A stretch of 64,000 bases of DNA from CAKZLS01 sp963701445. Its GTDB lineage: Bacteria > Pseudomonadota > Alphaproteobacteria > Rhodospirillales > Defluviicoccaceae. The translations under genes were made by a program, and so were the position numbers. Location: contig CAVPAM010000007.1 of the NCBI GenBank assembly GCA_963701445.1, forward strand, positions 62,001 to 126,000, given 5' to 3'. The notes beneath the pieces were generated by a model, which was not told the DNA's origin, ran no database searches, and saw nothing but the letters and a program-made list of their open reading frames with translations. Of the stretch, positions 1 to 7,614 are shown in pieces (positions within the stretch are counted from its first letter, which is position 1; each line of letters opens with the position of its first letter).

Positions 1-1
1 G

Positions 2-1000
2 GGACACTGGGAGAAGTTCCGCGAGCACATGTTCACCGCCGAGTCCGAGGACCGGATCCTGGCGCTGAAACCGATGAACTGCCCGTGCCACGTTCAGATC
101 TACAAGCAGGGGATCACCAGCTACAAGAGCCTGCCGCTGCGCATGGCGGAATTCGGCTCGTGCCATCGCGACGAACCCTCGGGCGCGCTGCACGGACTGA
201 TGCGGGTCCGCGCCTTCACCCAGGACGACGCCCACATTTTCTGCACCGAGGACCAGATCACCTCGGAAACCGAGGCGTTCTGCGCGCTGCTTCTGAGCAT
301 CTACAAGGACTTCGGGTTCGAGGACGTGATCGTCAAATTCTCCGATCGCCCGGACAAGCGGGCGGGGAGCGACGCGACCTGGGACAAGGCCGAGAACGCG
401 CTCAAGGAAGCGACCGCGACGGCGGGCCTGGCCACGGAACTGAACCCGGGAGAAGGCGCCTTTTACGGCCCCAAGCTGGAATTCGTCCTGCGCGACGCCA
501 TCGGCCGGGACTGGCAGCTCGGAACGCTGCAGGTGGATTTCGTTCTTCCGGAGCGGCTGGACGCCACCTACATCGGCGAGGACGGGTCCAAGCACCGGCC
601 GGTCATGCTCCATCGCGCCATTCTCGGATCGTTCGAACGGTTCATCGGCATTCTCATCGAGCATTACGCCGGGCGGTTTCCGCTGTGGCTGGCGCCGCTG
701 CAAGTGGTGGTCGCCACCATCACCAAGGACGCCGACGATTACGCGCACCAGGTTCACAAGGCCGCGGTGTCGGCCGGATTGCGGGCCGAACTCGATCTCC
801 GCAACGAAAAGATCGGCTTCAAGGTGCGCGAGCACAGCGTCGGCAAAGTGCCGCTGATCCTCGTGGTCGGCGCCCGCGAGCGGGACGACGGAACGGTCGC
901 CATCCGCCGTCTTGGGTCCCAGGGCCAAGAAATACTTGCTCTTGATCAAGCGATTGCTAGACTTCTCGCGGAAGCCGCCGCGCCCCGCGCGACGGAATAG
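2..1000 (+). CDS. thrS: Threonyl-tRNA synthetase, C-terminal part (5' end outside window)
   Basis: This is the C-terminal half of threonyl-tRNA synthetase, which charges tRNA-Thr in the cytoplasm. The reading frame is open from base 2 (GHWEKFREHMF), so the gene starts outside the window; the N-terminal TGS and editing domains are missing for that reason. Visible class II aminoacyl-tRNA synthetase signatures are the motif 2 region (FGSCHRDEPSGALHG then MRVRAFTQDDAHIF) and the motif 3 region (GAFYGPKLEF and HRAILGSFERFIGILIEHYAG). The HGTP anticodon-binding domain begins near PLWLAPLQVVV and runs to the end. The stop is TAG at 998-1000. It is followed by infC-rpmI-rplT-pheST, the classical translation-gene order. 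Confidence 0.97.
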   Translation, partial: GHWEKFREHMFTAESEDRILALKPMNCPCHVQIYKQGITSYKSLPLRMAEFGSCHRDEPSGALHGLMRVRAFTQDDAHIFCTEDQITSETEAFCALLLSIYKDFGFEDVIVKFSDRPDKRAGSDATWDKAENALKEATATAGLATELNPGEGAFYGPKLEFVLRDAIGRDWQLGTLQVDFVLPERLDATYIGEDGSKHRPVMLHRAILGSFERFIGILIEHYAGRFPLWLAPLQVVVATITKDADDYAHQVHKAAVSAGLRAELDLRNEKIGFKVREHSVGKVPLILVVGARERDDGTVAIRRLGSQGQEILALDQAIARLLAEAAAPRATE

Positions 1001-1363
1001 GCGGGGATGGTTTCGCCATGATCCGCCTTGTGGAGAGGCTTGGGGACGTTGGAGCTTGAAGGCGATATCGGGTGACGTTCCGGGAGGGTGTGTTTGAGTG
1101 ATCACATCGGAATTGGGTTGACCAATTGCGAACAGGGCAGCAACTCCCGTTGGGCCGCCCCACGGCTCTCATACCATCATTTCACTACTACGGACATCGA
1201 ACACGGGCCGGGGCCGGGCGTGGAGGCCGGATCCGATCCGCAGGCGTATGGCGCCGCGCCGAGGGTTGATGTATGAGACCATGCGCGGTCCAGGCGCCGA
1301 GTAGCAGCAATCCAGGCCCGGCGGCTCGCGGGAGAGCGGGGCACAGAAAAAGGAGTTCGTTCC
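1001..1363. other. Intergenic region thrS-infC (363 bp)
   Basis: No convincing ORF is seen here. The region must hold the infC ribosome binding site at its 3' end and may hold a promoter (a TTGACC hexamer lies at 1117-1122), but I found no well-spaced -10 partner. Short ORFs on both strands look like background in GC-rich DNA. Confidence 0.5.
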
Positions 1364-1366
1364 ATA
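1351..1366 (+). promoter_or_regulatory. infC ribosome binding site and ATA start codon
   Basis: AGGAG at 1351-1355 lies 8 nt upstream of an ATA codon (1364-1366) that is in frame with infC. IF-3 genes are known for rare AUU/AUA/AUC starts, which IF-3 itself discriminates against, giving translational autoregulation. This site decides the start: the first in-frame ATG (1430) would remove conserved N-terminal residues. Confidence 0.75.
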
Positions 1367-1900
1367 GCCAGAGTACCATTTGACCAGACGCCGTCACGCG
1401 ATGGCCCGCGCGTCAACGAAGACATCAACGTGTCCATGGTGCGTGTCGTCGATCATGAAGGAGAACAATTGGGCGTGCTTTCGGTTACCGACGCCCTGAA
1501 CCGGGCGGCGGACGTCGGTCTCGATCTTGTGGAGGTGGCGCCGAACGCGGATCCGCCGGTCTGCAAGTTCCTCGATTACGGCAAGTACAAGTACGAAGCG
1601 CAGAAAAAGAAGAGCGAGGCCCGGAAAAAGCAGAAGATCATCGATGTCAAGGAGATCAAGATGCGCCCGGGCATCGACGAGCACGACTACCAGGTGAAGA
1701 TGCGCAACATGCACCGCTTCCTGGAAGACGGCGACAAGGTCAAGGTCACCATCCGGTTTCGCGGCCGCGAGATGGTTCATCAGGATCTGGGAATGAAGGT
1801 TCTCGACCGCGTGCGCGAGGAACTCGGTGAAATGGTCAAGGTCGAACTGATGCCCAGGCTCGAAGGCCGGCAGATGATCATGATCATGGCTCCGCGCTGA
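1364..1900 (+). CDS. infC: Translation initiation factor IF-3
   Basis: IF-3 binds the 30S subunit, prevents premature joining of the 50S subunit and checks the start codon-initiator tRNA pairing. Read from the ATA at 1364 the protein is 178 residues, the usual family length. It shows the N-domain (INVSMVRVVDHEGEQLGVLS, then LVEVAPNADPPVCKFLDYGK), a charged linker rich in Lys (YEAQKKKSEARKKQK), and the C-domain (RPGIDEHDYQVKMRN, IRFRGREM, EGRQMIMIMAPR). Starting instead at the ATG at 1430 would cut about 22 N-terminal residues that align with IF-3 homologues. It lies upstream of rpmI and rplT as in most bacteria. The start codon itself is inferred from frame, Shine-Dalgarno spacing and family knowledge. 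Confidence 0.95.
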   Translation: MARVPFDQTPSRDGPRVNEDINVSMVRVVDHEGEQLGVLSVTDALNRAADVGLDLVEVAPNADPPVCKFLDYGKYKYEAQKKKSEARKKQKIIDVKEIKMRPGIDEHDYQVKMRNMHRFLEDGDKVKVTIRFRGREMVHQDLGMKVLDRVREELGEMVKVELMPRLEGRQMIMIMAPR

Positions 1901-2077
1901 ATCCGGCGCCGGCGTTTCGCCTGGCCCGCCACCTTGCGTTTGTTGGCCAGTGGCCTTATAAGCTTCGCTTTCGTGCGCCTGGCACAGCGGTCCGGCGAGG
2001 GCATGCCCCGCCGCTGACAGGCGTTTTTTCGCGTTGATCGCGGAAATTCACCGCCAAGGAACAAGGAAAAAAACCAA

Positions 2078-2275
2078 ATGCCCAAGATGAAGACCAAGTC
2101 GTCGGCGAAGAAGCGCTTCAGCCTGACCGGCACGGGCAAGGTCCGCGCCAACGTGGCCTGCAAGCAGCACAACCTTCGCAAGCGCTCGAAGAAAATGAGA
2201 CGCCAGGCGCGCGGCACCATTATCCTGTCGGATTCGGACGCCCGGATGGCCAAATCCTGCATGCCTTACGCCTAG
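2078..2275 (+). CDS. rpmI: 50S ribosomal protein L35
   Basis: A 65-residue basic protein of the large ribosomal subunit. The N-terminus MPKMKTKSSAKKRF and the segment KQHNLRKRSKKMRRQ are characteristic of L35. An A/G-rich stretch (AAGGAACAAGG) lies just upstream of the ATG. It is followed 12 nt later by rplT, with which it is almost certainly co-transcribed; in other bacteria this operon is repressed translationally by L20, but I did not find a clear L20-binding structure here. Confidence 0.97.
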   Translation: MPKMKTKSSAKKRFSLTGTGKVRANVACKQHNLRKRSKKMRRQARGTIILSDSDARMAKSCMPYA

Positions 2276-2287
2276 GGAGAATCGAAC

Positions 2288-2653
2288 ATGGCGCGCGTTA
2301 AACGCGGGGTTACCACCCACGCTCGACACAAGAAGGTCATCAGCAAGGCTCGCGGCTACCAGGGGCGCGGCCGGAACGCCTTTCGCGTGGCGGTCCAGCG
2401 GGTCGAAAAGGGCCTGCAGTACGCCTATCGCGACCGTCGCAACCGCAAGCGGTCGTTCCGCCGGCTGTGGATTCAGCGGATCAATGCCGCGGCCCGGGAA
2501 CATGGCCTGACGTATTCGCAATTCATGCATGGCCTCGCCGTCGCCGGTGTCGAACTCGACCGCAAGGTGCTGTCCGACATCGCCGTGCGCGAACCCGATG
2601 CCTTCAAGGCCCTGGTCGACCATGCCCAGGGAGCGCTCGCGACCGCGGGCTAG
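2288..2653 (+). CDS. rplT: 50S ribosomal protein L20
   Basis: A 121-residue ribosomal protein needed for early 50S assembly and, in other bacteria, for autoregulation of the infC-rpmI-rplT operon. The start MARVKRGVTTHARHKK and the segments YRDRRNRKRSFRRLWIQRINAA and LTYSQFMHGL are typical of L20. The length is normal (about 115-120 residues). A GGGAG ribosome binding site precedes the ATG. A strong hairpin lies between its stop codon and pheS. Confidence 0.97.
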   Translation: MARVKRGVTTHARHKKVISKARGYQGRGRNAFRVAVQRVEKGLQYAYRDRRNRKRSFRRLWIQRINAAAREHGLTYSQFMHGLAVAGVELDRKVLSDIAVREPDAFKALVDHAQGALATAG

Positions 2654-2661
2654 ACGGAAAC

Positions 2662-2717
2662 GCCGGATTCGATCCCATCGAATCCGGCCCACGGGGAACA
2701 CGGCAAGCACGCTTTTT
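2662..2717 (+). promoter_or_regulatory. Hairpin between rplT and pheS, possible terminator/attenuator
   Basis: A perfect 12-bp stem (2662-2673 with 2677-2688, loop CCC) lies directly after rplT. No U-tract follows immediately, but seven T's occur at 2711-2717, just before pheS. It could be a partial terminator, an mRNA processing site or part of a pheST leader; the sequence alone does not decide. Confidence 0.4.
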
Positions 2718-2740
2718 TTCGGCGTATCCGCGCGATCATC

Positions 2741-3817
2741 ATGGAAAATCTGGACAAGCTCCGTTCCGAACTCGTGGCGGCGGTCAACAATGCGTCCGAC
2801 CTGGACGGGATCGAGGCCGTTCGCGTCGCCGCGCTCGGCAAGAAGGGCCGTTTGACGGCGCTGATGAAAAGCCTCGGAAGCATGGCTCCCGAGGAACGGC
2901 GGACCATGGGCGCGACGCTCAACGTTCTGAAGACCGAGATCGCCGCCGCCATCGACTCGCGCAAGGCCGACCTGGCGGACGTGGAACTGGACGCCCGTCT
3001 CGCGGGCGAAGGCGTGGACGTGACGTTGCCGGCGCGTCCCGAGGGGGCCGGTAAGATCCACCCCATCAGCCAGACCATCGACGAGATCGTGGCCATCTTC
3101 GGCGAGATGGGGTTTTCCGTCGCCGAGGGGCCGGACATCGAGAACGACTGGTACAACTTCACCGCCCTGAACATCCCGCCCGAGCATCCGGCGCGCCAGG
3201 AGATGGATACCTTCTATCTTCCGAACGAGATGGACGGCAACCGGATGGTGCTGCGCACCCATACTTCGCCGGTGCAGATCCGGACCATGCTGAAGCACCC
3301 GCCGCCGCTCCGCATCATCGCGCCCGGCCGCACCTACCGCTGCGACTATGACGCCACGCACTCGCCCATGTTCCATCAGGTGGAAGGGCTGGTGGTGGAC
3401 GAAGCCACCAACATGGGCCACCTCAAGGGCTGCCTGATCGAATTCTGCCGCGCCTATTTCGGCGTGGACAACCTGCCGGTCCGTTTCCGCCCCAGCTACT
3501 TCCCGTTCACCGAACCCTCCGCCGAGGTGGATATCGGATGCACCCGGGAAGGCGGCACCTTCCGCATCGGCCACGGCGACGACTGGCTGGAAATCCTCGG
3601 CAGCGGCATGGTCAATCCCAAGGTGCTGGAAAACTGCGGGATCGACTCCGATCGCTACCAGGGGTTCGCCTTCGGGATGGGGATCGAGCGCATCGCCATG
3701 CTGAAGTACGGGATTCCGGATCTCAGGACCTTCTTCGAATCCGATCTGCGGTGGCTGCGGCACTACGGCTTTTCCGCCCTCGATGTCCCCTCCATGGTGG
3801 CGGGAGTGACCCCGTGA
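2741..3817 (+). CDS. pheS: Phenylalanyl-tRNA synthetase alpha subunit
   Basis: Catalytic subunit of the (alpha-beta)2 phenylalanyl-tRNA synthetase, 358 residues. The N-terminal coiled-coil tRNA-binding region is followed by the class II catalytic core: HPISQTIDEIVAIFGEMGF, the substrate-pocket segment THTSPVQIRTM, motif 2 (GRTYRCDYDATHSPMFHQVEG) and motif 3 (FGMGIERIAMLKYGI). The length fits alphaproteobacterial PheS. It overlaps pheT by four bases (GTGA), indicating translational coupling. Confidence 0.97.
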   Translation: MENLDKLRSELVAAVNNASDLDGIEAVRVAALGKKGRLTALMKSLGSMAPEERRTMGATLNVLKTEIAAAIDSRKADLADVELDARLAGEGVDVTLPARPEGAGKIHPISQTIDEIVAIFGEMGFSVAEGPDIENDWYNFTALNIPPEHPARQEMDTFYLPNEMDGNRMVLRTHTSPVQIRTMLKHPPPLRIIAPGRTYRCDYDATHSPMFHQVEGLVVDEATNMGHLKGCLIEFCRAYFGVDNLPVRFRPSYFPFTEPSAEVDIGCTREGGTFRIGHGDDWLEILGSGMVNPKVLENCGIDSDRYQGFAFGMGIERIAMLKYGIPDLRTFFESDLRWLRHYGFSALDVPSMVAGVTP

Positions 3818-6219
3818 AGTTCACCCTTTCCTGGCTGAAAGAGCACCTGGACACCGATCAGGCGGCCGAGACGATCGCCGAAAAACTGACCATGCTCGGC
3901 CTGGAGATGGAGGGCCTGACCGACCGGGCGGCGGGGCTCGGAGATTTCGTCGTGGCGCGGGTGACCGAGGCCAGGCCGCATCCCAACGCCGACAAGCTGA
4001 CCATCTGCAAGGTCGACACGGGGACCGGCTCCTTCGACGTGGTGTGCGGCGCGCCCAATGCCCGGGCCGGCATGAAGGGCGTGTTCGCGGCGGCCGGATG
4101 TCATATCCCCGGCACGGATATCACCTTGAAGAAGGCCACGATCCGCGGGGTCGAAAGCAACGGCATGCTGCTGTCCGAGAGGGAGATGGGCCTCTCCGAC
4201 GATCATGCCGGCATCGTCGAACTTCCGGAAGACGCCCCGGTGGGCGCGTTGGCGGTGGACGTGATGGGCCTCTCGGATCCGGTGTTCGATGTCGGCATCA
4301 CGCCGAACCGGGGCGATTGCCTGGGCGTCAGGGGGATCGCGCGAGATCTGGCGGCCGCCGGGCTCGGAGCGTTGAAGCCGCTGCCGGCGGACGCGGTGCC
4401 GGGCACCTTCAAGAGCCCCATCGGCGTGGTCATGGAGTTCGATCCCGCGACGGCCGACGCCTGTCCCTATTTCGTCGGCCGCTACGTGAGGGGTGTCCGC
4501 AACGGCGAAAGCCCGCAATGGCTGAAGGACCGGCTTCTGGCGGTGGGGCTGCGCCCGATCTCGGTCCTGGTGGATATCACCAACTACATGACCATCGGCC
4601 TGAACCGGCCGCTGCATGTGTTCGACGCCGACACCGTGCGCGGCGACCTTCATGTGCGGTTGGCGCGCCCGGGCGAGCGGATGGTGGCGCTGAACGAAAA
4701 GGAATACGAGCTCGATCCCGACATGACCGTCATCGCCGATGACGCGGAGCCCGAGGCGTTGGGCGGCGTCATGGGCGGGCTTCGGACGGCCTGTACCGGC
4801 GGGACGGTCAACGTGTTCGTGGAGTCGGCGTTGTTCGATCCCGTGCGGACCGCCAAGACGGGCCGCAAGCTCGGCCTGAACTCGGACGCCCGCTACCGTT
4901 TCGAGCGCGGGGTCGATCCGGCCTTCGCCCTGCCCGGAATGGAGTTGGCGACAAAGCTGATCCTCGAGCTTTGCGGCGGCGAGGCCTCGGAGATCGTCAT
5001 CGCCGGCGCCGAGCCGGAATGGCGGCGCGCGGTGCCGCTTCGCCTCGACCGGCCGCGAATGCTGGCCGGCGTCGACGTGCCCGCTGGCGAAACGCGGCGG
5101 ATTCTGGGCGCTCTCGGCTTTTCGGCGGAGGGCACGGGCGACATGCCGCAAGTCGAGGTTCCGTCGTGGCGCGGCGATATCGTCGGCGAGGCCTGCCTTG
5201 TCGAGGAAGTGGTGCGCGTCTATGGCTATGACCGCATTCCGACGACGGCGATGACGCGCGAGACGGCCCTGCCGAAGCCGGCGCTGGCTCCGGAACAGCG
5301 GTCCAGGAGCGTGGCGCGGCGAACCCTCGCGGGGCGCGGTCTGGTGGAGGCGGTGACGTACTCGTTCGTCTCATCCGACCTCGCGGCGCTTTTCGGCGGG
5401 CGGTCCGAGGCCCTGCGGCTGGTCAATCCCATCAGTTCCGATCTCGACGTGATGCGGCCCTCGCCGCTGCCCAACCTGATCGCCGCCGCCGGCCGCAACG
5501 CCGATCGCGGAGTGAGCGACGCCGCCCTGTTCGAGGTCGGCCCGCAGTACGCCGGCGACGCGCCCGAGGACCAGCAAATGGTCGCCGGCGGCATCCGGTC
5601 GGGCCGCACCGGACCGAGGAACTGGGCCCAGCCACCCCGGCCGGTGGACGTGTTCGACGCCAAGGCCGACGCGCTTGCCGTGCTGGCGGCCATGGAGGTC
5701 CCCGTCGACAAACTGGGCATCACCACCGACGCACCGGACTGGTACCATCCCGGCCGGTCGGGCGTGCTGCGACTTGGACCGAAAACCGTGCTGGCGCGGT
5801 TCGGGGACTGCCACCCCAGGGTGCTGAGGCGGATGGGCGTGAAGGGACCCGTTGTCGCGTTCGAGGTTTTTCTCGACGCCGTTCCCGGCCGGGGCAAGCG
5901 CCGGGGCACCGCCAGGCCGCCGCTGGAGTTGACACCTTTTCAGCCGATCGAGCGCGATTTCGCCTTCGTCATGGATGACGGGGTTCAGGCCGCCGACGTG
6001 GTCGGGGCCGCCCGCTCGGTGGATCGGAAGCTGATCACCGATGTCCGGGTGTTCGATGTGTTTTCCGGTGGCGGACTCGGGGACGGCAGGAAATCCCTGG
6101 CCGTCAACGTCATCCTGCGGCCGACCGACAAGACGCTGACCGACGCGGATATCGAGGCGATTGGCGCGAAAATCGTCGCCGCCGTGGAAAAGGCCACGGG
6201 AGGCGCGCTCAGAACCTGA
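3814..6219 (+). CDS. pheT: Phenylalanyl-tRNA synthetase beta subunit
   Basis: Non-catalytic 801-residue subunit that binds tRNA and edits mischarged Tyr-tRNA-Phe. I place the start at the GTG at 3814, inside the pheS stop, because translation then gives MKFTLSWLKEHLDTDQ, the canonical N-terminus; the open frame further upstream overlaps pheS and is not real. Domains in order: B1 and the EMAP-like tRNA-binding domain (about 40-150, VVARVTEARPHPNADKL), B3/B4 editing region, B5, the catalytic-like core, and the C-terminal FDX-ACB anticodon-binding domain (FQPIERDFAFVMDD onward). It ends the thrS-pheT translation cluster on this strand. Confidence 0.96.
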   Translation: MKFTLSWLKEHLDTDQAAETIAEKLTMLGLEMEGLTDRAAGLGDFVVARVTEARPHPNADKLTICKVDTGTGSFDVVCGAPNARAGMKGVFAAAGCHIPGTDITLKKATIRGVESNGMLLSEREMGLSDDHAGIVELPEDAPVGALAVDVMGLSDPVFDVGITPNRGDCLGVRGIARDLAAAGLGALKPLPADAVPGTFKSPIGVVMEFDPATADACPYFVGRYVRGVRNGESPQWLKDRLLAVGLRPISVLVDITNYMTIGLNRPLHVFDADTVRGDLHVRLARPGERMVALNEKEYELDPDMTVIADDAEPEALGGVMGGLRTACTGGTVNVFVESALFDPVRTAKTGRKLGLNSDARYRFERGVDPAFALPGMELATKLILELCGGEASEIVIAGAEPEWRRAVPLRLDRPRMLAGVDVPAGETRRILGALGFSAEGTGDMPQVEVPSWRGDIVGEACLVEEVVRVYGYDRIPTTAMTRETALPKPALAPEQRSRSVARRTLAGRGLVEAVTYSFVSSDLAALFGGRSEALRLVNPISSDLDVMRPSPLPNLIAAAGRNADRGVSDAALFEVGPQYAGDAPEDQQMVAGGIRSGRTGPRNWAQPPRPVDVFDAKADALAVLAAMEVPVDKLGITTDAPDWYHPGRSGVLRLGPKTVLARFGDCHPRVLRRMGVKGPVVAFEVFLDAVPGRGKRRGTARPPLELTPFQPIERDFAFVMDDGVQAADVVGAARSVDRKLITDVRVFDVFSGGGLGDGRKSLAVNVILRPTDKTLTDADIEAIGAKIVAAVEKATGGALRT

Positions 6220-6251
6220 GCCGCCTCACGGACAGGTACGGGATTCCGAAA

Positions 6252-6449
6252 TCACGAACGCAGATCGGCGGGGCCGATGCATCCGATGCGGCGTTTCGCC
6301 GGAACGGGCTGGCTGGCGACAACCGGCGCGGGCTTCGGCTGTGGCGCCTGCACCGGGAAGAAAACGTCGAGCATGTTCTTCGAGAACTGCCAGTACTGAT
6401 ACATGGCGTTGACGTTCGCCCACATGATCATTTTGTACGGATTTTCCAT
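6252..6449 (-). CDS. Small conserved-looking hypothetical protein (65 aa)
   Basis: A 65-residue ORF with a good ribosome binding site (AAAGGA about 9 nt before the ATG). It begins MENPYKMIMWANVNAMYQYW and ends with a Pro/Ala-rich segment (PQPKPAPVVASQPVPAKRR) and a short tail. The N-terminal amphipathic, aromatic-rich helix is somewhat like the short helices of phasin-type granule proteins, but that is only an impression. A longer frame extends upstream without a suitable start. It lies convergent with pheT and divergent from the ferritin-like gene. I do not recognise the family. Confidence 0.6.
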   Translation of the reverse strand: MENPYKMIMWANVNAMYQYWQFSKNMLDVFFPVQAPQPKPAPVVASQPVPAKRRIGCIGPADLRS

Positions 6450-6641
6450 CGTTTTTACATCCTTTCCCCGGCGCCCCGGCGGCGAAACCGCAAAAAAAGC
6501 GGTGAGGCCCTTTATTGCCGACGCCGGCCGGCCAAAATTGTTTTCGGCGCCCAAGCCCACTATGATCGCCGCACAAGCGAACTCGACGTCTATCATCAAG
6601 GTAGAGCCCAGGCTCTCGGAATGCAATGAAAGGTGACAGCC

Positions 6642-6935
6642 ATGTCCAGCGAAGGTCTCCACGCGCCGCGTGAAAGACTGTCCAGCAAGACCATCTCCCT
6701 GCACCAGGCCATCGCTTCGCTCATGGAGGAACTCGAGGCCGTGGACTGGTATCGCCAGCGCGCGGACGACTGCGACGACGCGGCACTCAAGGAAATTCTT
6801 TTGCACAACATGCGCGAAGAAATGGAGCATGCCGCCATGGTGTTGGAATGGATCCGCCGCAACGACCCGGACTTCGAGCATGAACTCAAGGACAACCTGT
6901 TCAAGGAGGGACCCATCGCGGGCCATCACGGCTGA
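6642..6935 (+). CDS. Encapsulated-ferritin-like protein (EncFtn) without cargo peptide
   Basis: A 97-residue protein very similar in its core to the encapsulated ferritin of Rhodospirillum rubrum, an iron oxidase that forms ring-shaped decamers inside encapsulin shells. The two-helix core keeps the metal ligands: MEELEAVDWY (Glu29, Glu30, Glu32, Trp36) and REEMEHAAM (Glu59, Glu60, Glu62, His63), followed by LEWIRRNDPDF. The start at 6642 is supported by AAAGG 8 nt upstream. EncFtn cargo proteins normally carry a C-terminal targeting extension and sit next to an encapsulin gene; here the protein stops right after EGPIAGHHG and no encapsulin gene is present between 6 and 10 kb. It may act free or use a shell encoded elsewhere. 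Confidence 0.85.
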   Translation: MSSEGLHAPRERLSSKTISLHQAIASLMEELEAVDWYRQRADDCDDAALKEILLHNMREEMEHAAMVLEWIRRNDPDFEHELKDNLFKEGPIAGHHG

Positions 6936-7189
6936 CCGACTTGGCCTCCCCGGGCGTTTCGGGGAGCCGGCCGCGCCATCGGTTCAGGGGCGGGAAAATG
7001 AAGATCCAACCGTAGATTGCTTACCGCATGGCGGTATGAGAACGTAGTGCAAACGGCCGGCGCTTTCCCGTGGGGCGCGGGAGGAGCGCCGGGCGGGTCT
7101 CGCAGGCATGGCGTGGCCGAATGCCGGCCGATGCCGCGTCCGACCCCGGGATCGGCATCGGCGGGATGGTTTTTCCCATTCAACGCTAT

Positions 7190-7230
7190 GAAATTAAGAA
7201 GAAAAAAGCCGGGCTTAAAAAAGCCCGGCT
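7190..7230 (-). terminator. Intrinsic terminator (minus strand)
   Basis: On the minus strand a perfect 10-bp GC-rich stem (AGCCGGGCTT paired with AAGCCCGGCT, plus-strand 7207-7216 and 7221-7230, four-base loop) is followed by TTTTTTCTTCTTAAT. It would stop transcription coming leftward from the 7.25-7.6 kb region and lies 18 nt after the stop codon of the small ORF 7248-7340. Confidence 0.85.
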
Positions 7231-7247
7231 AGTCCAACAGGGAGGCT

Positions 7248-7340
7248 TCACGTCTGGGAGACGTAGGACTCTTTGGGAAAGAGCCCGTTTTCCGGGACTA
7301 GCGCCCGAAAACTCATTGAATGCTGCAATGCAGCACTCAT
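7248..7340 (-). CDS. Possible 30-residue small protein
   Basis: A short ORF (MSAALQHSMSFRALVPENGL then FPKESYVSQT) that ends 18 nt before a strong intrinsic terminator. The arrangement of small ORF plus dedicated terminator, with no other gene on this strand between it and the LysR gene, suggests a short transcript. An A/G-rich AAGG lies about 14 nt upstream of the ATG, which is far for a ribosome binding site. It could instead be a non-coding RNA of roughly 200 nt. I do not recognise a family. Confidence 0.35.
   Translation of the reverse strand: MSAALQHSMSFRALVPENGLFPKESYVSQT
7321..7335. repeat. Perfect palindrome TGCTGCA-A-TGCAGCA
   Basis: A 7-bp inverted repeat around a single base. It contains CTGC-N3-GCAG, the spacing reported for operators of the polyhydroxybutyrate regulator PhaR in Paracoccus. 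It overlaps the start of the possible small ORF, so it could be an operator for that transcript or a chance palindrome. Confidence 0.4.
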
Positions 7341-7614
7341 GTTGTAGATATACGAGCCTTAACCGCCGGGGGCCACCTGTAAAATTGCAGAGCTCCCATG
7401 TCGAAAACGCATAACTCGCGCAAATTCGTGGGAGAAACTTCACTTTATAGGATAATTACCCCATCCGCCGAGTCGGGAACTCGAAAGGATGCCTGATTCC
7501 GGCGGTCAAACGGCAAGAGAAACCGCCGATTACGGCGAGTCCTCGAGATTGCATTGCAACAAGAAACGCCCCGCATATCGCGCATGCGGTCCGGGCGGTC
7601 AACGGAGAAAACGC

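Larger units (their letters stand above)
6936..7614. other. Region between the EncFtn-like gene and the LysR gene
   Basis: About 680 bp without a conventional gene. The right half, read on the minus strand, holds a possible 30-codon ORF (7248-7340), an intrinsic terminator (7190-7230) and a palindrome (7321-7335), listed separately. The left half (6936-7186) shows nothing I can support. Confidence 0.5.

Noticed and set aside
6936..7186. Encapsulin gene next to EncFtn
   Set aside because: No frame of sufficient length or with HK97-like sequence is present.
7231..7460. 6S RNA or tmRNA candidate
   Set aside because: The 5' and 3' ends do not pair as in 6S RNA, and there is no tmRNA tag or tRNA-like part. 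It is kept only as a possible short transcript.
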